Positions 32,806 to 42,426 of a DNA stretch of 64,000 bases are shown in pieces. The position numbers were made by a program, and so were the translations under genes. The notes under the pieces were generated by a model that saw only the letters and a list, made by a program, of their open reading frames with translations, searched no databases and was not told the DNA's origin. Each line of letters begins with the position of its first letter. The stretch's first letter is position 1. Source of the stretch: AP-15 sp963747735 (GTDB lineage Bacteria; Pseudomonadota; Alphaproteobacteria; ATCC43930; CGMCC-115725); assembly GCA_963747735.1 (NCBI GenBank), contig CAVVGE010000019.1, forward strand, positions 620,001 to 684,000. The letters run 5' to 3'.

Positions 32806-35800
32806 TCAATAGTCGCGCTGCTCCAGCTCGACATTGAGGCCGAGCGAGCGCAGCTCCTTGACCAGCACATTGAACAATTCGGGGATGCCGGCCTCGAAAT
32901 TGTCGTCGCCGCGGACGATCGCTTCGTAAACCTTGGTCCGGCCGGACACGTCGTCCGACTTGACCGTCAGCATCTCCTGCAACGTATAGGCCGCGCCGTA
33001 GGCTTCGAGCGCCCATACCTCCATCTCGCCAAAGCGCTGGCCGCCGAACTGGGCCTTGCCGCCCAAAGGCTGCTGGGTGACGAGACTGTAGGGCCCGATC
33101 GAGCGCGCGTGGATCTTGTCGTCAACCAGATGGTGCAGCTTCATCATGTAGATGTAGCCGACCGTGACCTTGCGGTCGAATGCGTCGCCGGTGCGCCCAT
33201 CGACCAGCGTCACCTGGCCCGACGAGGCGAGCCCCGCCCGTTCCAGCATCGCGACGATGTCGGCTTCGCTGGCGCCATCAAACACCGGGCTCGCCATCGG
33301 CACGCCGTGCACGAGATTGCCGGCGAGCTCGACGAGCTCGTCGGGAGCGAGGCTGTCGAGCTCGGCCTTTTCCGGCCCTTCGTAGATCGCGCCGAGCATG
33401 CCGCGCAGCTCGTCGCTGCCGCCATTGGCTCCGTTGCCATTGCGCCTGAGCTTGGCCATCACCTCGCCGATCTGGCGGCCGAGCCCGGCGGCGGCCCAGC
33501 CGAGATGGGTTTCGAGGATCTGGCCGACATTCATCCGGCTCGGCACACCCAACGGGTTCAGCACGATATCGACCGGTGTCCCGTCTTCGAGATAGGGCAT
33601 GTCCTCGCCCGGCACGATGCGCGAGATCACACCCTTGTTGCCGTGGCGGCCGGCCATCTTGTCGCCGGGCTGCAATTTGCGCTTCACCGCGACAAAGACC
33701 TTGACCATCTTCATAACGCCCGGCGGCAGCTCGTCGCCGCGCTGGAGCTTTTCGACCTTGTTCTCAAAGCGCTGGGTCAATGCGGCGACGGCATCGTCCA
33801 TTTGTTTTTTGAGCGCCTCGATATCCGCCATGCGGGCGTCGTCGCGGATCGAGATCTGCCGCCATTGCGCGGTCGGATATTCGGCCAGCAATTCCTCGGT
33901 GACCTCGACGCCCGACTTCATCCCTTTGGGGCCGCCGACTGCGGTGTGGCCCAGCAGCAATTCCTTGAGCCGGGCGGCAAAGCTGCGCTGGAGAATGACG
34001 CGCTCGTCGTCGCGGTCCTTGGCGAGACGCTCGATTTCGGCGCGCTCGATCGCCAGCGCCCGCTCGTCCTTGTCGACGCCGCGGCGCGAGAACACCCGCA
34101 CCTCGACGATCGTGCCGGAGACACCGGGCGGCAGCCGCAGCGAGGTGTCGCGCACATCGGACGCCTTTTCGCCGAAGATCGCGCGCAGCAGCTTTTCTTC
34201 GGGGGTCATCGGCGACTCGCCCTTTGGCGTGACCTTGCCGACCAGAATGTCGCCGGGCTTTACTTCGGCGCCGATATAGACGATCCCGGCCTCGTCGAGG
34301 TCCTTCAAAGCCTCCTCGCCGACATTCGGGATGTCACGGGTGATCTCCTCCTGGCCGAGCTTGGTGTCGCGGGCCATCACCTCGAATTCCTCGATATGGA
34401 TCGAGGTGAACACGTCGTCGGAGACGATGCGCTCGGAGATCAGGATCGAATCCTCGAAATTGTAGCCGTTCCACGGCATGAAGGCGCACAGCACGTTGCG
34501 CCCCAGCGCGAGCTCGCCGAGCTGGGTCGAGGGGCCGTCGCCGATAATGTCGCCGGCAGTGACCTCGTCGCCGACTTTGACCAGCGGCCGCTGGGTGATG
34601 CAGGTGTTCTGGTTCGAGCGCTGGAATTTTAAGAGGTTATAGATATCGACCCCGGAAGCGGCGCTCGAGGTTTCGGCGGTCGCCCGGATCACGATCCGAG
34701 TTGCGTCGACCTGGTCGATGACGCCCGAGCGGCGGGCGATGATCGTCACCCCGGAATCGCGGGCGACGGTCTCTTCCATGCCGGTGCCGACGAGCGGCGC
34801 CTCGGCCCGGATCAACGGCACCGCCTGGCGCTGCATGTTCGAGCCCATCAGCGCGCGGTTGGCGTCGTCGTTTTCGAGAAACGGGATCAGCGCCGCGGCA
34901 ACCGAGACGAGCTGTTTCGGCGAGACATCGATCAGATCGATGTCCTGCGGGCGCTGCATGACAAAATCGCCGCCCTTGCGGCAATTGGTCAATTCAGCCG
35001 TGACGAGGCCATCGGCGCCGGTTTCGACATTGGCCTGGGCGATCGCATAGCGCCCCTCGTCCATCGCCGAGAGATAGACGACCTCGTCGGTCACCCGGCC
35101 GTCGACCACCCGCCGATAGGGGCTCTCGATAAAGCCGTACTGGTTGACCCGGGCGTAGGTGGCCAGGCTGTTGATCAGCCCGATATTCGGGCCCTCCGGC
35201 GTCTCGATCGGGCAGATCCGGCCGTAATGGGTCGGATGCACGTCGCGCACCTCGAATCCGGCGCGCTCGCGGGTCAGCCCGCCCGGCCCCAACGCCGAGA
35301 GCCGCCGCTTGTGGGTGATCTCGGAAAGCGGGTTGGTCTGGTCCATGAATTGCGAGAGCTGCGACGAGCCGAAAAACTCGCGCACCGCTGCCGCCGCCGG
35401 CTTGGCGTTGATCAAATCGTGCGGCATCACCGTGTCGATCTCGACCGAGCTCATGCGCTCGCGGATCGCCCGCTCCATGCGCAGGAGGCCGATGCGGTAC
35501 TGGTTTTCCATCAGCTCGCCGACCGAGCGCACCCGGCGGTTGCCGAGATGGTCGATGTCGTCGATCTCGCCGCGGCCGTCCTTCAATTCGACCAGGACCT
35601 TGAGGATTGCCAGGATGTCGGCCTTGCGCAGAACGCGGACACTGTCCTGGGTCTCGAGGCCGAGGCGGGAGTTCATCTTGACCCGGCCGACCGCCGACAA
35701 ATCATAGCGTTCGCCGTCAAAAAAGAGACCGTTGAACAGCGATTCCGCAGTCTCCAGTGTCGGCGGCTCGCCCGGCCGCATGACCCGGTAGATGTCGATC

Positions 35801-36984
35801 AGCGCGTCCTCTCGCGTCGCATTCTTGTCGATCGCGAGCGTATTGCGGATGTAGGGGCCGGTCGTGACGTGGTCGATGTCGAGCACCGGCAGCTCGTCGA
35901 TGCCGCTTTCCGTCAGCTGCGCGAGGGTCGCCGCGGTGATCTCGTCGCCGGCCTCGAAATAGACTTCGCCGGTTTCCTCGTTGATCAGGTCGGTGGCGAA
36001 ATAACGGCCGATCAACTGCTCGTCATCGGCGAGAATGTCGGTGAGCCCGGCCTCGCGCAGACGGCGCGCGACGCGCGGCGTCATCCGCTCGCCCTCGGCC
36101 AGCGCCACCTCGCCGTCGCGCGCATCGCGCAGCGGCACCATGAGCTTTCCTTTGAACTGCTCCTCGCGGAACGGCGTTGTCCAGCCGAGCGGCCCGCGGC
36201 GGAAGGTCACCGTGCCGTAGAACCAGGAGAGGACCTCTTCCTTCGCCATGCCAACCGCTTCGCCTGGCTGCAGCGGCTTGCTCTCGCTCTTGCGCCGGGC
36301 ACGCTCTGCCTCGGTCGCCGCGCTGTCGAGCGCCATCAGCAACGTCGTCGCCGGCAATTTGCGGCGCCGGTCGATACGGACATAGACATGGTCCTTGGCG
36401 TCGAACTCGAAATCGAGCCACGAGCCGCGATAGGGAATGACCCGAGCGGCAAACAAATATTTGCCCGATGAATGGGTCTTTCCCTTGTCATGGTCGAAGA
36501 ACACGCCGGGGCTGCGATGCATCTGCGAGACGATGACGCGCTCGGTGCCGTTGATGATAAAGGTGCCGTTCTTTGTCATCAACGGCATGTCGCCCATATA
36601 GACATCCTGCTCCTTGATGTCGCGGATCGAGCGCGCGCCGGTATCCTCGTCGACGTCCCAGACGACGAGGCGGAGCGTTACCTTGAGCGGCGCGGCAAAG
36701 GTGATGCCGCGCTGCTGGCATTCATCGACGTCGTATTTCGGCGTTTCCAGCTCGTAATGGACAAATTCGAGCTGGGCCCGCTCGGAAAAATCGCGGATCG
36801 GAAAGACCGAGCGCAGCACTTCCTGGAGGCCGACATCGGCGCGCGCCTCGGGCGCCTCGCCCATCTGCAGAAAGTGATCGTAGGAGCTCTTTTGGACCTC
36901 GATCAAATTGGGCATCGGCGCCACTTCGGGAACCCGGCCGAAGCTCCGGCGGATGCGCTTTTTCCCGGTGAAGGATATGGTCAT
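32806..36984 (-). CDS. rpoB: DNA-directed RNA polymerase subunit beta
   Basis: The 1392-residue beta subunit starts MTISFTGKKRIRRSFGRVPE, a typical alphaproteobacterial N-terminus. The rifampicin-binding region near residues 545-575 reads SSQLSQFMDQTNPLSEITHK then RRLSALGPGGL, wild-type-like. The C-terminal GGKAQFGGQRFGEMEVWALE and LTVKSDDVSGRTKVYEAIV segments are conserved. Upstream is rplL after 171 bases; downstream rpoC after 79 bases. Confidence 0.98.
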   Translation of the reverse strand: MTISFTGKKRIRRSFGRVPEVAPMPNLIEVQKSSYDHFLQMGEAPEARADVGLQEVLRSVFPIRDFSERAQLEFVHYELETPKYDVDECQQRGITFAAPLKVTLRLVVWDVDEDTGARSIRDIKEQDVYMGDMPLMTKNGTFIINGTERVIVSQMHRSPGVFFDHDKGKTHSSGKYLFAARVIPYRGSWLDFEFDAKDHVYVRIDRRRKLPATTLLMALDSAATEAERARRKSESKPLQPGEAVGMAKEEVLSWFYGTVTFRRGPLGWTTPFREEQFKGKLMVPLRDARDGEVALAEGERMTPRVARRLREAGLTDILADDEQLIGRYFATDLINEETGEVYFEAGDEITAATLAQLTESGIDELPVLDIDHVTTGPYIRNTLAIDKNATREDALIDIYRVMRPGEPPTLETAESLFNGLFFDGERYDLSAVGRVKMNSRLGLETQDSVRVLRKADILAILKVLVELKDGRGEIDDIDHLGNRRVRSVGELMENQYRIGLLRMERAIRERMSSVEIDTVMPHDLINAKPAAAAVREFFGSSQLSQFMDQTNPLSEITHKRRLSALGPGGLTRERAGFEVRDVHPTHYGRICPIETPEGPNIGLINSLATYARVNQYGFIESPYRRVVDGRVTDEVVYLSAMDEGRYAIAQANVETGADGLVTAELTNCRKGGDFVMQRPQDIDLIDVSPKQLVSVAAALIPFLENDDANRALMGSNMQRQAVPLIRAEAPLVGTGMEETVARDSGVTIIARRSGVIDQVDATRIVIRATAETSSAASGVDIYNLLKFQRSNQNTCITQRPLVKVGDEVTAGDIIGDGPSTQLGELALGRNVLCAFMPWNGYNFEDSILISERIVSDDVFTSIHIEEFEVMARDTKLGQEEITRDIPNVGEEALKDLDEAGIVYIGAEVKPGDILVGKVTPKGESPMTPEEKLLRAIFGEKASDVRDTSLRLPPGVSGTIVEVRVFSRRGVDKDERALAIERAEIERLAKDRDDERVILQRSFAARLKELLLGHTAVGGPKGMKSGVEVTEELLAEYPTAQWRQISIRDDARMADIEALKKQMDDAVAALTQRFENKVEKLQRGDELPPGVMKMVKVFVAVKRKLQPGDKMAGRHGNKGVISRIVPGEDMPYLEDGTPVDIVLNPLGVPSRMNVGQILETHLGWAAAGLGRQIGEVMAKLRRNGNGANGGSDELRGMLGAIYEGPEKAELDSLAPDELVELAGNLVHGVPMASPVFDGASEADIVAMLERAGLASSGQVTLVDGRTGDAFDRKVTVGYIYMMKLHHLVDDKIHARSIGPYSLVTQQPLGGKAQFGGQRFGEMEVWALEAYGAAYTLQEMLTVKSDDVSGRTKVYEAIVRGDDNFEAGIPELFNVLVKELRSLGLNVELEQRDY

Positions 36985-37155
36985 AGATGCTCCTGGCTAT
37001 GGGCCGCCTGGGCGACCCCAATTCCGCCGCCCACCCTAGGACGCCAAAACCCGGCGTGCGCGGCGTGCGCGCCCCGGTTCGGAAATCGCGATGTCGGGGG
37101 CGGCGACCCGATTCATCGGGCGCCGGCCCCGGTCCCAAAAGAGGTCGTGGCAGAC

Positions 37156-37533
37156 CTACTTTATTTCGACAGTCGCACCGGCATCTTCAAGCTGCTTTTT
37201 GATTTTAGCCGCCTCTTCCTTGTTGACCCCTTCCTTGACCAGCTTGGGCGCGGCCTCGACCAGGTCCTTGGCCTCCTTGAGGCCGAGGCTGGTGATTGCT
37301 CGCACCTCTTTGATCACGTTGATCTTCTTTTCGCCGATCACGGCCAGAATGACGTCGAACTCGGTCTGCTCGGCCGCCGCCTCGGCCGCCGGCGCCGCCG
37401 CCGCCGCCACCGCTATCGGGGCCGCGGCCGAAACACCCCATTTCTCTTCGAGCATCTTGGTCAGCTTCGACACGTCGATGACGCTCAAAGCCGACAAATC
37501 CTCAACCATTCTTCCCAAATCGACTTCCGGCAT
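37156..37533 (-). CDS. rplL: 50S ribosomal protein L7/L12
   Basis: L7/L12 forms the stalk that recruits translation factors. The ATG at 37533 (MPEVDLGRMVEDLSALSV) has AGGAGC upstream and gives 125 residues. The N-terminal dimerisation helix, the Ala/Pro hinge (near residues 40-55) and the C-terminal factor-binding domain (FDVILAVIGEKKINVIKEVR, then TSLGLKEAKDLVEAAPK) are complete. Confidence 0.97.
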   Translation of the reverse strand: MPEVDLGRMVEDLSALSVIDVSKLTKMLEEKWGVSAAAPIAVAAAAAPAAEAAAEQTEFDVILAVIGEKKINVIKEVRAITSLGLKEAKDLVEAAPKLVKEGVNKEEAAKIKKQLEDAGATVEIK

Positions 37534-37560
37534 TGCGTGCTCCTGGCTCCAAGACAATTG

Positions 37561-38094
37561 TTAGCTTTCGACCGCGGGGGCTTCGTCGTTCGCCTCGGCA
37601 TAGGCGGCCAGCACGCGGGCGAGCCGGGCGGCGGGCTCCTGCAGCAACCGCGCGAGCCCGGTGGCGGGCGCGAGCAAGACGCCGATGAGCTTGGCGCGCA
37701 TCTCGTCGAGCGAGGAAAGGCTCGCCAATTCCTTGACCCCGTCGGCGTCCATGACCTGGCCGGCGAGCGCGCCGCCGATCACGGTGAGCTTCGGGTTGCG
37801 GCTCGAAAATTCGACCACGACCTTGGCCGCCGCGACCGGGTCGGCGGAAAAGGCGATCGCGGTCGGTCCGGTAAAGAATGGCGTCAGGCTCTCGAACTCG
37901 GTGCCGACAAGCGCGCGCTTGGCCAACCGGTTCTTGGTCACGCGATAGCTGGCGCCCGCGCTGCGCACCAGCCGGCGCAGCTGGGTCGCCTCGGCAACGC
38001 TCAGCCCGGTCTGATGCGTCACCACCACGCAGGCGGTGCCGGCCAGATCCTGCTGCAAGGTCTCGACCAGCTGGCGCTTTTGGGCTCGCTCCAC
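37561..38094 (-). CDS. rplJ: 50S ribosomal protein L10
   Basis: L10 anchors L7/L12 to 23S rRNA. The 177-residue product has MERAQKRQLVETLQQDLAG, the RVTKNRLAKRAL motif and the C-terminal helix that binds L7/L12. It lies 27 bases before rplL, the usual translationally linked pair. Confidence 0.97.
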   Translation of the reverse strand: MERAQKRQLVETLQQDLAGTACVVVTHQTGLSVAEATQLRRLVRSAGASYRVTKNRLAKRALVGTEFESLTPFFTGPTAIAFSADPVAAAKVVVEFSSRNPKLTVIGGALAGQVMDADGVKELASLSSLDEMRAKLIGVLLAPATGLARLLQEPAARLARVLAAYAEANDEAPAVES

Positions 38095-38121
38095 GCTCTA
38101 CTCCGAATTCGCTCTACCGTC

Positions 38122-38829
38122 CTAGGGCTGCGCCGCTTCGGCCAAATCCGCCAGGTCGACCTTGACGCCCGGCCCCATGGTCGAGCTCAGACTCACCTTT
38201 TTGATATAGGTGCCTTTGACCCCGCTCGGCTTGCCGCGGGTGATCGCGCCGACAAAGGCGCGCACATTATCCGCAAGCGCTTCATCCGTAAAGCTCGCTT
38301 TGCCGACCCCGGCATGAACGAGCCCCGCCTTCTCGGCGCGGAACTCGACCTGCCCGCCCTTGGCCGCGCGAACCGCCTCGCCGATATTCTGCGTCACCGT
38401 GCCGAGCCGCGGGTTCGGCATCAGGCCGCGCGGCCCCAGGATCTTGCCGAGGCGCCCGACCAGCGCCATCAGGTCGGGGGTGGCGATCGCCCGGTCGAAA
38501 TTCAATTCGCCGGCCTGCACCTTTTCGGCGAGGTCCTCGGCGCCGACGATCTCGGCGCCCGCCGCCTCGGCCTCCTTGGCCTTGTCGCCGCGGGCGAACA
38601 CCGCGACCCGCACGGTCTTGCCGGTGCCGTGCGGCAGCATGACCGTGCCGCGCAAATTCTGGTCCTGCTTGCGCGGGTCGAGGTTCAAATTCATCGCCAC
38701 TTCGATCGTCTCGTCGAATTTGGCCACAGCCCGCTCCTTCAAGAGCTTGAGCGCCTCGCCGAGCCGGTGCGCGACCGCCGGGTCGATGCCGTCATAGGCT
38801 TTTTTGAGCCGCTTGCCGATTTTCGCCAT
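38122..38829 (-). CDS. rplA: 50S ribosomal protein L1
   Basis: L1 forms the mobile stalk at the E site; in E. coli it represses its own mRNA. The ATG at 38829 (MAKIGKRLKKAYDGID) gives 235 residues and lies five bases after the rplK stop. Motifs GTVMLPHGTGKTVRVAVFAR, LGPRGLMPNPRLGTVT and VGKASFTDEALADNVRAFV are conserved. Confidence 0.97.
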   Translation of the reverse strand: MAKIGKRLKKAYDGIDPAVAHRLGEALKLLKERAVAKFDETIEVAMNLNLDPRKQDQNLRGTVMLPHGTGKTVRVAVFARGDKAKEAEAAGAEIVGAEDLAEKVQAGELNFDRAIATPDLMALVGRLGKILGPRGLMPNPRLGTVTQNIGEAVRAAKGGQVEFRAEKAGLVHAGVGKASFTDEALADNVRAFVGAITRGKPSGVKGTYIKKVSLSSTMGPGVKVDLADLAEAAQP

Positions 38830-38834
38830 GCGCT

Positions 38835-39266
38835 TCACTCCACCACTTCGAGGCCCATCGAGCGGGCCGACCCGATCAGCATCCGGCAGGCGCCGTCGAT
38901 ATCCTTGGCATTGAGGTCGGGCATCTTCTGCTCGGCGATCTCGCGGATCTGCGCCATCGTCACCCGCCCGACCGAGCTGCCCTTGCCGGTCGTCTGCGAG
39001 CCCTTCTCGACCCCGGCCGCCTTCATCAGGAAATAGCTGTTGGGCGGGGTCTTCGTCACAAAAGTGAAGCTCCGGTCGCCATAGGCGGTGATCACCACCG
39101 GGATCGGGATGCCGGGCTCGATGTTCTGCGTCGCCGCGTTGAACGCCTTGCAGAATTCCATGATGTTGAGACCGCGCTGGCCGAGCGCCGGCCCGATCGG
39201 CGGCGACGGGTTGGCTTTGCCGGCCGGGACCTGAAGCTTGATGATGCCGACGATTTTTTTTGCCAT
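38835..39266 (-). CDS. rplK: 50S ribosomal protein L11
   Basis: L11 binds the GTPase-associated region of 23S rRNA and mediates the stringent response. The 143-residue product has KLQVPAGKANPSPPIGPALG at the N-terminus and KMPDLNAKDIDGACRMLIGS near the end. It follows nusG after 128 bases that hold a palindromic repeat. Confidence 0.97.
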   Translation of the reverse strand: MAKKIVGIIKLQVPAGKANPSPPIGPALGQRGLNIMEFCKAFNAATQNIEPGIPIPVVITAYGDRSFTFVTKTPPNSYFLMKAAGVEKGSQTTGKGSSVGRVTMAQIREIAEQKMPDLNAKDIDGACRMLIGSARSMGLEVVE

Positions 39267-39341
39267 TCACTGTCTCTCGCTGACCGGATCATTCCTCAAA
39301 GGATCGCCCCTCACCCTCCCGTCGCCACGCGCCGGGTCCCT

Positions 39342-39367
39342 CCCTCTCCCCGCCGGCGGGGAGAGGG
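39342..39367. repeat. 26-bp perfect palindrome, REP-like intergenic repeat
   Basis: CCCTCTCCC (39342-39350), the self-complementary CGCCGGCG, and GGGAGAGGG (39359-39367) make a perfect palindrome. An outer pair, CCCCTCACC near 39307 and GGTGAGGGG near 39372, extends it. The pattern matches the 'CCCTCACCC...CCCTCTCCC' element found widely between proteobacterial genes. It lies between nusG and rplK, where it could form an mRNA hairpin. Confidence 0.75.
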
Positions 39368-39394
39368 CCGGGGTGAGGGGCAGCGTCCTCGCAC

Positions 39395-39925
39395 CTACAC
39401 CTTCTCGACCTGGGAATATTCCAACTCGACCGGTGTGGCTCGGCCAAAGATCGAGACCGCGACCTTGAGCCGCGACTTCTCCTCGTCGACATCCTCGACG
39501 AGGCCGTTGAACGAGGTGAACGGGCCGTCGCAGACCCGCACCTGCTCGCCGATCTCGAAGGTGATCGACGGTTTCGGCCGGTCGATCCCTTCCTGCACCT
39601 GGTGCAGGATGCGCGCCGCCTCGTGCTCGCTGATCGGCGAAGGCCGGCCGCGGCCACCGAGAAACCCGGTGACCTTGGCAGTGTTCTTGACCAAGTGCCA
39701 GGTGTCGTCGCCGAGATCCATCTTGACCAGCACATAGCCGGGGAAGAATTTGCGCTCGGAGCTGACCTTGGCGCCGCGCTTGACTTCTACGACTTCCTCG
39801 GTCGGCACCAGGATATCCTCGAAACGGTCGCCGAGCCCCTTCTGCTCGGCTTGCTCGCGGATCGAGGCCGCGACTTTCTTTTCAAAGCCCGAATAGACAT
39901 GGACCACGTACCAGCGGTTCGCCAT
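39395..39925 (-). CDS. nusG: Transcription termination/antitermination protein NusG
   Basis: NusG couples RNA polymerase to Rho or to the ribosome through S10. The product begins MANRWYVVHVYSGFEKKVA (start at 39925 preferred; an in-frame start three codons earlier is possible) and has 176 residues. The NGN domain contains FFPGYVLVKMDLGDDTWHLV; the C-terminal KOW domain contains GEQVRVCDGPFTSFNGLVED. It lies 16 bases downstream of secE. Confidence 0.97.
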   Translation of the reverse strand: MANRWYVVHVYSGFEKKVAASIREQAEQKGLGDRFEDILVPTEEVVEVKRGAKVSSERKFFPGYVLVKMDLGDDTWHLVKNTAKVTGFLGGRGRPSPISEHEAARILHQVQEGIDRPKPSITFEIGEQVRVCDGPFTSFNGLVEDVDEEKSRLKVAVSIFGRATPVELEYSQVEKV

Positions 39926-39941
39926 CGCCCTCATCCCGCGA

Positions 39942-40169
39942 TCAATGCCCGAGCCCGAAAATCAGCCGCACCCCGGCGGACAACATCTGGTCGATCATGA
40001 AAAAGAATCCGGCGGCGATAAACACCATGACAAACACCATCGCCGTCGTGACCAAGGTCTCCTTGCGGCTCGGCCAGGTGACCCGCGAGACCTCCTGCCG
40101 GACCTGCTGAAAGAATTCGACCGGGCTGATTTTCGCAGCCACCGACCTGCGCTCGGACATTTCAGACAC
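39942..40169 (-). CDS. secE: Preprotein translocase subunit SecE
   Basis: A 75-residue single-span form of SecE, the clamp of the SecY channel. It contains the conserved cytosolic amphipathic stretch FFQQVRQEVSRVTWPSRKET before one transmembrane segment (AMVFVMVFIAAGFFFMI). Position between tRNA-Trp and nusG is standard. Start may be the first or second Met (MSEMSERR). Confidence 0.95.
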   Translation of the reverse strand: MSEMSERRSVAAKISPVEFFQQVRQEVSRVTWPSRKETLVTTAMVFVMVFIAAGFFFMIDQMLSAGVRLIFGLGH

Positions 40170-40175
40170 CGCCGC

Positions 40176-40586
40176 TCATATGGCCTCGGGCCGGCGCCGG
40201 TTCCAGCCGGCGGCCTCGGATCGCGGACTGGCAGGAGTGGAGGGGCTCGAACCCCCAACCCCCGGTTTTGGAGACCGGTGCTCTACCAATTGAGCTACAC
40301 TCCTATCCGTTTGGCATGGCGCCAAGATCGTGTCCGGTGAGGCTTTGGCAAAGCCCTCGAGAAAGTAGTCGCGCCGCTTGGGATCGACACTTACCTTCAG
40401 AATATCGGCGAGATTGAGCGCGCCCTGTGCGTCCAGGGGATAGCACATGATCGCGGTGGGATCATCGGCCGGTACGCGGGCGAGCTCCTTGGCCCTGGGC
40501 AGGACGGCATCCGGCACGTCGAACTCGTCCGCAACACGCTCGGAGCGGTGATCGTAGCCGACAAGACTGTGCGAGATTTGGTTCAT
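40176..40586 (-). CDS. Putative immunity protein for the upstream colicin-E3-like toxin; ORF runs without stop through tRNA-Trp
   Basis: The ATG at 40586 overlaps the toxin stop (ATGA). The first 94 codons, up to the 5' end of tRNA-Trp (40304), look like a genuine protein: MNQISHSLVGYDHRSERVAD, then PADDPTAIMCYPLDAQGALN and DPKRRDYFLEGFA. The rest is the familiar false translation of a tRNA gene and its flank. There is thus no stop codon before the tRNA. It is not homologous by eye to the classical ColE3 immunity protein; the 'VGYD...PADDP...YPL' pattern recalls small proteins seen next to E3-type toxins, from memory only. Immunity function is inferred from position, overlap and size. Codon use is less GC-biased than in the neighbours. 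Confidence 0.5.
   Translation of the reverse strand: MNQISHSLVGYDHRSERVADEFDVPDAVLPRAKELARVPADDPTAIMCYPLDAQGALNLADILKVSVDPKRRDYFLEGFAKASPDTILAPCQTDRSVAQLVEHRSPKPGVGGSSPSTPASPRSEAAGWNRRRPEAI
40229..40304 (-). tRNA. trnW: tRNA-Trp (anticodon CCA)
   Basis: On the minus strand the sequence folds as a cloverleaf: acceptor AGGAGTG paired with CACTCCT, D arm with GCTCAATTGGTAGAGC, anticodon stem CCGGT/ACCGG with loop CTCCAAA giving anticodon CCA at positions 34-36, and T arm GGGGGTTCGAGCCCC. The discriminator is G and a CCA end is encoded. It lies between tuf and secE, as in other alphaproteobacteria; here a toxin-immunity-like gene pair separates it from tuf. Confidence 0.97.
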
Positions 40587-40834
40587 ATTTCGGTCGTCTG
40601 CTCGGGATTTGCGGGTTTGGTCATTGCGCCGGTTTCGGGATCGAACTCACCGAGATGATGACCCCTTCTGTCGTACCTTTCGACATGTCCATGCTGATAG
40701 TCCCACTCGTAGATATAGCCGCTCTGTCCGTCAAACCAACGACGACGTCCCGTCTTGGGTCTAACCCGCTCGGCGTTTGGGAATGCCTTCAAACGCCGCG
40801 GGGCGGGGACCATCCGCCAAGAAAGGCGCGCCAA
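40583..40834 (-). CDS. Stand-alone colicin-E3/pyocin-S6-type 16S rRNase domain protein
   Basis: The 83-residue product (TTG start at 40834 behind AGAGGGG, or ATG at 40813) is almost entirely a colicin E3-like catalytic domain. FPNAERVRPKTGRRRWFD is followed by YIYEWDYQHGHVERYDRRG and HHLGEFDPETGAMTKPANP, matching the ColE3 pattern YEWDSQHGELE...HLGSFDPKTG. Asp45, His48 and Glu52 align with the catalytic Asp510, His513 and Glu517 of ColE3 with identical spacing; the position of Arg545 appears to hold Gln79 or Thr80. Known members cut 16S rRNA in the decoding site. No receptor, translocation or secretion domain is present. It begins 19 bases after the tuf stop and uses AGA/AGG and A/T-ending codons unlike its neighbours, suggesting acquisition. 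Confidence 0.8.
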   Translation of the reverse strand: MARLSWRMVPAPRRLKAFPNAERVRPKTGRRRWFDGQSGYIYEWDYQHGHVERYDRRGHHLGEFDPETGAMTKPANPEQTTEI

Positions 40835-40852
40835 CTCGACCCCTCTTTGTTG

Positions 40853-42043
<1,191 letters not shown>

Positions 42044-42116
42044 CGCTTGCGGCTTCCCGTCAGAATAACGCCCGTCAGAATAAAGAATGCCCGACCCGAT
42101 CGCATCCGGCTGGGAT

Positions 42117-42192
<76 letters not shown>

Positions 42193-42273
42193 CCCACCGC
42201 CCCGGCCTCGCCCTCTGCGGTCCGCGCCTGTCCCCGCGCCCGACCCGCGCTGCCGGCAACCTCGCCGAGGCGC

Positions 42274-42359
42274 TGGTGGAGGGGGTTGGATTCGAACCAA
42301 CGAAGACGTACGTCGGCAGATTTACAGTCTGCTGCCTTTAACCACTCGGCAACCCCTCC
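42274..42359 (-). tRNA. trnY: tRNA-Tyr (anticodon GTA)
   Basis: Minus-strand type II tRNA with a long variable arm: acceptor GGAGGGG/CCCCTCC, anticodon stem GCAGA/TCTGC with loop CTGTAAA (anticodon GTA), T arm TTGGTTCGAATCCAA, discriminator A, CCA encoded. It is the first gene behind a strong promoter and leads the tRNA-Tyr/tRNA-Gly/tuf unit. Confidence 0.97.
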
Positions 42360-42394
42360 GGGATCCGTGCCGCCCGGCGCAGCGGAAACCCGGG

Positions 42395-42423
42395 TTGATA
42401 AGGTTTCGGCGTCGCGTTGTCAA
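42395..42423 (-). promoter_or_regulatory. Sigma70-type promoter of the tRNA-Tyr/tRNA-Gly/tuf unit
   Basis: On the minus strand a perfect TTGACA (42418-42423) is followed after 17 bases by TATCAA (42395-42400). Predicted initiation lies about 25-30 bases upstream of the tRNA-Tyr 5' end. Four 14-bp direct repeats begin three bases upstream of the -35 box. Confidence 0.75.
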
Positions 42424-42426
42424 TCG

